From the IMG/VR virus record IMGVR_UViG_3300021513_000009, positions 1 to 41,984 of that record: DNA of 41,984 nt. One strand, 5' to 3'. Positions 37,451-41,984 of this stretch are shown in pieces. Positions within the stretch are counted from its first letter, which is position 1; each line of letters begins with the position of its first letter. Under the pieces are notes generated by a model, which searched no databases, was not told where the DNA came from, and saw only the letters and a program-made list of their open reading frames with translations. Position numbers and translations under genes: made by a program. Source of the DNA: a virus.

Positions 37451-39532
37451 CTATACGCCCTTTCCTGGAGATTGTGCTAAAAAATCTTGAAATTTTCCAA
37501 ATCTCTGTTGCATGAAGTGCCTGTCTCGTTGTGAGAGATCCCGGTTCTGCATCCCGTGTTCCTGGAGGAAATCTGGAGAATAGATCTTAGGCAAGGGAGC
37601 ATAGCTCCCAAAAACCAATTTCTGTCGATTACCCGTCGTTTGATGGATGTAGAGCGCATCCGTCAAACAGGCTGCAAACATAATATGGTCGAAGAGAAGA
37701 GTCCGATTCATCTCCACCACTAAGGTATCGGCTTTCTGTCCCTGGCGGTGAGTCCGTCCGAGAACCTGCTCCGCCACCTTGGCCGAGCGAGGCCACTGAA
37801 GGAAGTATTGCTCTTGGAAGGCTTGCAGATTCTTGCCCTCTCCATGGGCAGAGATGCTCGCTACGATGAGGCGACCTTGGTTTTTGGGATTTAGGATTAC
37901 CCGGTTTCCATGCGCCCCTGCGGGGGCGTAGAGCGGCTCTAGGCCCGCTTCTCGCATAGCCTCGACCAACCAGCGGCCCATCTCCTGATGGTAGATCCAG
38001 AGCAAAGCCCCGCCCTTCACCTGTTGCGCCCACCGAATCGCCTCCTGAATCTTGAAATCATCTATTCGAACCTGGGACTGGTCCCGCTCGGGTCGTCCCT
38101 CAAAGTCCAGGCTTTTCACCTTTCTCCATAAATTAGCCAAGGTCGAACCTACACGACGCCCCCCATTCTTGGAAATCTCCAGGCCCACCAACATTGGAGT
38201 ATCTGCTTCCGGATGAGGATTTTTTAGATACTCTCGAAGTTCCGCCGCATATTCTTGGGTAGCGGCATGGTGCTCCTTCGCTCGTTCTAAAATGCTTTTC
38301 GCTTCAGGCAAACTAATCTTTTTTCGTTCTGCCAGAGCTTCTTCACTCGGCCAGATTAACTGATTGTAAAAACCCGAGGACAACTCATAAAGCCACTTAA
38401 ATTTATGAATTCCAAAATCAATTTCGTCCCCGTTTGGAGTCTTCCAATCTTCTTCCACCTTTTTGATCAGCTCCATCAACGGCTCTCCCGGCTGTGGTGC
38501 TGGTTTATTGTGGAAAATTAAACTAGTTCCAATTCCGGATTCAAAAGAGGCCACGACTCCTGGAGCAGAATGTAAACGTTGTTTAAAACTTTTTCGCATT
38601 CCGGCAACCGTGAAAGGAAATGGTTCTGTTGGAAAATTTCGTTGCGCCCATTTTCTAAGTGGTTGCAAAATCTTTAATTGATTTTCTGACGGCTGGACTT
38701 CGGTATCTAGTATTCCTGCCCAGTCCTGAGCCATGGCAATAATACGAGGAACTGGAGAGTGCTCATCCAAAGCATATCGAATTAAATGTTGATAATCCAT
38801 AATGCTTTTTGAAGTGATCGTACCGGAGAGAGCCGCTAAAAGGGGCTGTTTATTTGTAATGTAATCCATCAATCGCCGTGTCCGTGCCGCTCTTCTATTT
38901 TTAATCCGATGCACTTCATCACAAATAATTAACTCTGGTTCAATTGTGTTGAGGAGAAAAGAGGTGTCGGTGGTGGAAAGATAGCTGTACGGCATGATGT
39001 AGCAACCCACCCTTTTTGCCGAAACAATTGCCTTACGTCGAATTTTTGATTTCCCTCCCAAAAAATAAAAAGGTATCGATAGACTGAGGTTCCACCGTGC
39101 CATCGGAATATCTACTTTTATCAATTGTTCATAAACTTGAGACGGAACGATAAGAAGTGATCTGGAAATGTCATTATGATAAGCCCAGTCTGCGATCTTT
39201 AACGTAATCAGCGTCTTTCCACCACCGACAGAAATTGGAGCAAATAATCCTCCATATTTAATAAAACTATTGATAGCTTCTACCTGAACATTAAACAAAC
39301 GGAAACCTTCTCGATATGCCCTAGCATCTACCCATTGATAATTAAGTCTTTCAATTTCTTTCTTTGATAATTTTTCTATCAAAGGAAGATCACAAATACG
39401 CGCCATTTCACTCTTGTGCGAGTCCACCCTAGTGGATTTTCTCGACTGGAGCTTCTCCGTCAAAGGGACAATCTTCGATTCCAATTGTTCCTTTTGTTGG
39501 AGTCTGGCGCGTATTTTATCCGAAAGACCCAT
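37451..39532 (-). CDS. SNF2/DEAD-like DNA helicase
   Basis: This 693-residue protein has superfamily 2 helicase motifs: SVGGGKTLI (Walker A, Gly103-Thr107), ICDEVHRIKN (DEVH, 205-208), ALSGTIT (motif III, 235-241) and, near the C-terminus, AEQVLGRTHRQGQK (motif VI). The first lobe follows the SNF2-like pattern. It would use ATP to unwind or translocate on DNA or RNA, probably in phage replication or recombination beside the Cas4/RecB-like nuclease. The start shares TAATG with the nuclease stop, so the two genes are coupled. Confidence 0.9.
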   Translation of the reverse strand: MGLSDKIRARLQQKEQLESKIVPLTEKLQSRKSTRVDSHKSEMARICDLPLIEKLSKKEIERLNYQWVDARAYREGFRLFNVQVEAINSFIKYGGLFAPISVGGGKTLITLKIADWAYHNDISRSLLIVPSQVYEQLIKVDIPMARWNLSLSIPFYFLGGKSKIRRKAIVSAKRVGCYIMPYSYLSTTDTSFLLNTIEPELIICDEVHRIKNRRAARTRRLMDYITNKQPLLAALSGTITSKSIMDYQHLIRYALDEHSPVPRIIAMAQDWAGILDTEVQPSENQLKILQPLRKWAQRNFPTEPFPFTVAGMRKSFKQRLHSAPGVVASFESGIGTSLIFHNKPAPQPGEPLMELIKKVEEDWKTPNGDEIDFGIHKFKWLYELSSGFYNQLIWPSEEALAERKKISLPEAKSILERAKEHHAATQEYAAELREYLKNPHPEADTPMLVGLEISKNGGRRVGSTLANLWRKVKSLDFEGRPERDQSQVRIDDFKIQEAIRWAQQVKGGALLWIYHQEMGRWLVEAMREAGLEPLYAPAGAHGNRVILNPKNQGRLIVASISAHGEGKNLQAFQEQYFLQWPRSAKVAEQVLGRTHRQGQKADTLVVEMNRTLLFDHIMFAACLTDALYIHQTTGNRQKLVFGSYAPLPKIYSPDFLQEHGMQNRDLSQRDRHFMQQRFGKFQDFLAQSPGKGV

Positions 39533-40221
39533 TAGTTCTGAAGCGCCTCCACGACAACTTTAGCCCGACTACGAAGGAAAGCGAGGACGGCCTTCTGAAG
39601 AGGAGTATTCTCTCGCCCAATTAAATGGGTAGGAATCTCATACATATCTCTTCGCAAAGCATTAATGACCAGTTCTCGCTTCTGATAAAAATCTAAAGCC
39701 TTAAATTTTTCTTCATTTTCCGCTTTGGCGTCCATCATGATCTCTTCGATCAAAACATCCAACATCTCCCCTTTCTTACCTTTTGTGGGGACGCAATTGA
39801 TATAAAGCGTAAATTTGTTGGACTCTTTCTTTTCCTTCTTTTCCTTAGAAGCAGTCTCCTCCTTGCGGGGCCTACCTCGTCCTCTCTTCTTCGGAGGAGT
39901 CGGAGCTTCAGTCGGTTTTTCATAATTGGTAACCTGCGGCGCATCGGCTTTCGGCTGAGGGGGAGAAGGGGGAGAAGACGGAGGAGTGGCCTTACCCCGA
40001 ATCTTGTAAACCTGCTGACAAATGCGGCAAGGCTTTCCCTTAGAATTATATCCAGTCCCCTCACAAGCTTTACAACCCGGCTGAGCCCACTCCGGCGGAG
40101 CCTGCGGCGTTGGCGCTTCTCCCTGCTGGGCCGGAACCTCCGGAGTCGCTGTTTCAGCTTCTTCCTTAACTTCGGCATCCTTAACTTCATTGTCCTTTTT
40201 GATCTTGTCGAAAATACCCAT
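39532..40221 (-). CDS. Probable nested in-frame product of the nuclease gene
   Basis: Within the nuclease gene an in-frame ATG at 40221 follows GGAGG (40234-40230) with an 8-base gap, an excellent ribosome site. Translation from it gives 229 residues starting MGIFDKIKKDN. The product carries the zinc finger, the AT-hook and the C-terminal domain but not the nuclease. The start MGIFDxIxK matches the N-terminus of the gene at 36868-37398, which supports a real start. It would supply a shorter DNA-binding partner of the nuclease, possibly by regulating or assembling with it. Confidence 0.6.
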   Translation of the reverse strand: MGIFDKIKKDNEVKDAEVKEEAETATPEVPAQQGEAPTPQAPPEWAQPGCKACEGTGYNSKGKPCRICQQVYKIRGKATPPSSPPSPPQPKADAPQVTNYEKPTEAPTPPKKRGRGRPRKEETASKEKKEKKESNKFTLYINCVPTKGKKGEMLDVLIEEIMMDAKAENEEKFKALDFYQKRELVINALRRDMYEIPTHLIGRENTPLQKAVLAFLRSRAKVVVEALQN

Positions 40222-41088
40222 TTTCTTGGCCTCCATTTGTTCTAGAATTTTTTTACCCATCCGCTCTAACCGAGCCTTACATCCTTCAAAAGTTTCTGAT
40301 CCAGCACAAAGTCGCTGAAATGCGCATCCTCCATAAGCATTACAGAGCGCTCCGGTACGAGGGATCTCTTCCCAGGTCTTCTTTTCTACTTTAATTTGTT
40401 TTTCTACTTCTAACATCTGTTTTACAATTGGAATAATTTCATCTTGCCAAAATGCTTCAACTTCATCTCTTGGTACTAGCACCGAACGCTCAAAGACTTC
40501 TGGGTTTTTGTGGTCTTTTATGAAGTAGTTATGTTTCAATCTTACATAATCTAGTCCAGGTACCTCATCGATCAAATACTTAGCGTAACTCATCATTTGA
40601 ATGTCTTTTCGCAAAGCTGCTTCAGAAAGAGCATAACGTTTTTTGGATGAAGTTTTGTGGTCCTCCACAATTCCAAATTTATAATTGAGATTGTCTACCT
40701 TGCCCACCATTTCAACTCCAGGAATAACTTGCATTTTAATCCAAGTCTCAATCATACGTCCCGGAGTGCGCTTAATTATGCCTTGGCTCACCGCCTTGGT
40801 AAAGAGCGTCCGCACTAATTCTTGATCCGCCGCATCCATGGCAAAGAAAGTACCTCGCTCTTCCCAGACCCACCACTTTCCAGCAAAAGGATCGACAGGA
40901 TTTCCCGCATTATCCCGCCCATTATCATTAGCTTTCAACCAACGTTCCATAATGCGGTGGAGAATACTTCCCCAAGCGAAGGCATCGCCCATAGGCAAGG
41001 ACAAGCCCCAAATTCGTTCGAGAGCCCATTTTCTAGGACACGCAAAAGCCTTAATTTGTGTTGCTGATATTCTCATTGGTTTTTCCAT
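39532..41088 (-). CDS. Cas4/RecB-like Fe-S nuclease with Zn-finger and AT-hook extension
   Basis: This 518-residue protein has an N-terminal PD-(D/E)XK exonuclease of the RecB/Cas4 type: ATQIKAFACPRKWALERI (Cys17), His44 in GSILHRIMERW, GKVDNLNYKFGIVEDHK (Asp132, Glu142, Lys145), then Cys249, Cys255 and Cys261, which with Cys17 can hold a 4Fe-4S cluster. From about residue 290 a second part starts with MGIFDKIKK. An acidic/proline-rich linker, a DnaJ-like zinc finger (Cys339, 342, 354, 357), an AT-hook (KKRGRGRPRK, 400-409) and a C-terminal helical domain follow. Single-strand end processing is probable. The second part may also be translated separately. Confidence 0.88.
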   Translation of the reverse strand: MEKPMRISATQIKAFACPRKWALERIWGLSLPMGDAFAWGSILHRIMERWLKANDNGRDNAGNPVDPFAGKWWVWEERGTFFAMDAADQELVRTLFTKAVSQGIIKRTPGRMIETWIKMQVIPGVEMVGKVDNLNYKFGIVEDHKTSSKKRYALSEAALRKDIQMMSYAKYLIDEVPGLDYVRLKHNYFIKDHKNPEVFERSVLVPRDEVEAFWQDEIIPIVKQMLEVEKQIKVEKKTWEEIPRTGALCNAYGGCAFQRLCAGSETFEGCKARLERMGKKILEQMEAKKMGIFDKIKKDNEVKDAEVKEEAETATPEVPAQQGEAPTPQAPPEWAQPGCKACEGTGYNSKGKPCRICQQVYKIRGKATPPSSPPSPPQPKADAPQVTNYEKPTEAPTPPKKRGRGRPRKEETASKEKKEKKESNKFTLYINCVPTKGKKGEMLDVLIEEIMMDAKAENEEKFKALDFYQKRELVINALRRDMYEIPTHLIGRENTPLQKAVLAFLRSRAKVVVEALQN

Positions 41089-41459
41089 TCTTCTCCTTCG
41101 TTGTCGTCTTCATCCTCATCATCTTCCTCCTCATCTTCCTCAAGATCTGCAAATGGATCTTCTCCATTTTGTTCAATTGAAACTATACACTCGTCAAAAT
41201 TAGTAACATATTTTCTCCATTGATGGTCACAATCTCGACAATGATAAAAAAGAATTACGCCGCTATCAACATCTAACTCTAATTTCTCTCTATCTACATC
41301 AAAAATTGAATTTCCCTCCATACCTCGTTTTAAATTAATATATTGAAAATGAAACTCTTTTACATATTTTGTGGGCAGGATGATTGCTACTCCTGCCAAT
41401 TGAACATTGCTTTGATTGCAAAGAGGACAAAACGTAAAATCGTGCGGCTCTAACTTCAT
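41073..41459 (-). CDS. Zinc-ribbon protein with acidic tail
   Basis: This 128-residue protein has CPLC near residue 11 and CRDC near 74 separated by a beta-rich segment, which is consistent with a zinc ribbon. A very acidic tail (EEDEEEDDEDEDDNEG, about 106-121) follows. Acidic tails on small phage proteins can mimic nucleic acid or bind basic partners; both are only analogies. It precedes the Cas4-like nuclease, overlapping it by 16 bases, so a role in the same DNA-processing group is probable. Confidence 0.72.
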   Translation of the reverse strand: MKLEPHDFTFCPLCNQSNVQLAGVAIILPTKYVKEFHFQYINLKRGMEGNSIFDVDREKLELDVDSGVILFYHCRDCDHQWRKYVTNFDECIVSIEQNGEDPFADLEEDEEEDDEDEDDNEGEEWKNQ

Positions 41460-41461
41460 AA

Positions 41462-41984
41462 CTATTCCTCTTTATTTGTTTTCTCTCGGTCTTCAAAGAT
41501 TTTCCAAATTTTATCTACATCTATACCTTCATTTCGAGCATATTTCTTACAAAGATCCTTATTTAAGAAATACCATCGACCCAATACCCCATTAATCCGT
41601 TTCCGATTTCGATAGGCAATTTCTTTTAATGCTTTTGAAATTTGTCTTAAATTAGACCATCTTCGACCATATTTAGTTTTTGTAAAATATTCATCTAATA
41701 CTGTTACAGTTAAACAAATTGTAGAATTAGCAAATTTAATTTTTGGATGTCCAGTTTTTGCATAAAATTGTAAAGCATCCATTACAGCCAAAACAAATTC
41801 TTCATTATTACCGACCTCTTCCTCCAAAAACTCTTCTTGCAATTCCATCATTTGTTCTGGAATTTCAACTTGAAATCTCTTGTCTTTTACGTAATCCACT
41901 GAATCTGCAAGGTACTGTAAATGCTTGGCTAAAATCTTTTTATCAATCCAGTCCTGCGTTAATTTCCAATGTCCATGTTTATCC
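41462..41984 (-). CDS. Hypothetical protein, 5'-partial at window edge
   Basis: The open frame runs off the window at 41984, so the start is not seen; an in-frame GTG at 41899 would give 145 residues. The visible 5' part reads DKHGHWKLTQDWIDKK and looks like coding sequence. The rest is mostly helical with a basic patch (KTKYGRRWSNLRQISKALKEIAYRNRKR) and a polar end (DREKTNKEE). No family is recognised. It may be a DNA-binding or replication accessory protein, given the basic patch and its neighbours. Confidence 0.6.
   Translation of the reverse strand, partial: DKHGHWKLTQDWIDKKILAKHLQYLADSVDYVKDKRFQVEIPEQMMELQEEFLEEEVGNNEEFVLAVMDALQFYAKTGHPKIKFANSTICLTVTVLDEYFTKTKYGRRWSNLRQISKALKEIAYRNRKRINGVLGRWYFLNKDLCKKYARNEGIDVDKIWKIFEDREKTNKEE

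Overview
This window is part of the genome of a tailed, double-stranded DNA phage or prophage with a long tail (siphovirus type). The supporting genes are a large terminase subunit, a PBSX-type portal, an XkdF-like prohead protease, a lambda gpE-like capsid protein, a tail tube protein, a frameshifted pair of tail chaperones, a 1,317-residue tape measure and a GTA-like tail tip set ending in fibres. I see no chromosomal housekeeping gene. A lipoprotein in the lysis region and the DUF2163/NlpC-P60/hub tail tip suggest a Gram-negative-like host, but the host cannot be named from this sequence.

Layout. (1) 1-1747, plus strand: a compact, visibly GC-rich cluster of six small unknown genes, a structured RNA candidate and two strong intrinsic terminators. 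(2) 1748-2076: a 329-bp gap between convergent gene sets with a 9-bp inverted repeat, four 23-bp direct repeats and a minus-strand terminator. (3) 10731-2077, minus strand: an accessory, lysis and packaging module started by a near-consensus promoter at 10759-10786. It encodes coiled-coil and tiny membrane proteins, an RNA ligase, a membrane-anchored HtrA-like protease, a holin-like protein, a lipoprotein, an XhlA-like protein, the terminase, a metallophosphoesterase, a deoxynucleotidase-like HAD protein, a DUF1353 protein, tRNA-Leu(UAA), a YopX-like protein and a small ferredoxin. (4) 31397-10809, minus strand: the head and tail operon, ordered protease/scaffold, decoration protein, capsid, connectors, tail tube, chaperones, tape measure, tail tip, beta-helix fibre and a left-handed beta-helix protein. 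(5) 31565-33359, plus strand: an inverted island with the portal and a gp10-like neck protein. (6) 41984-33346, minus strand: replication and recombination, with a Cas4/RecB-like nuclease containing a probable nested gene, an SNF2-like helicase, an unknown MGIF protein, an FmdB-like zinc ribbon, a family A DNA polymerase, a dGTP/dATP diphosphohydrolase-domain protein and a RuvC-like resolvase.

Within each module most genes overlap by 1-20 bases (TAATG, ATGA), so expression is probably operonic and translationally coupled. The most interesting signals are regulatory or architectural: the in-frame internal gene in the nuclease, the canonical -1 slippery site in the tail chaperone, two mutually exclusive hairpins in the head operon leader, a three-way-junction RNA before the fmdB/polymerase genes, the nested RNA at 1029-1168, the detached and inverted portal, and the roughly 28-coil hexapeptide helix at the end of the tail genes. 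No endolysin was recognised.
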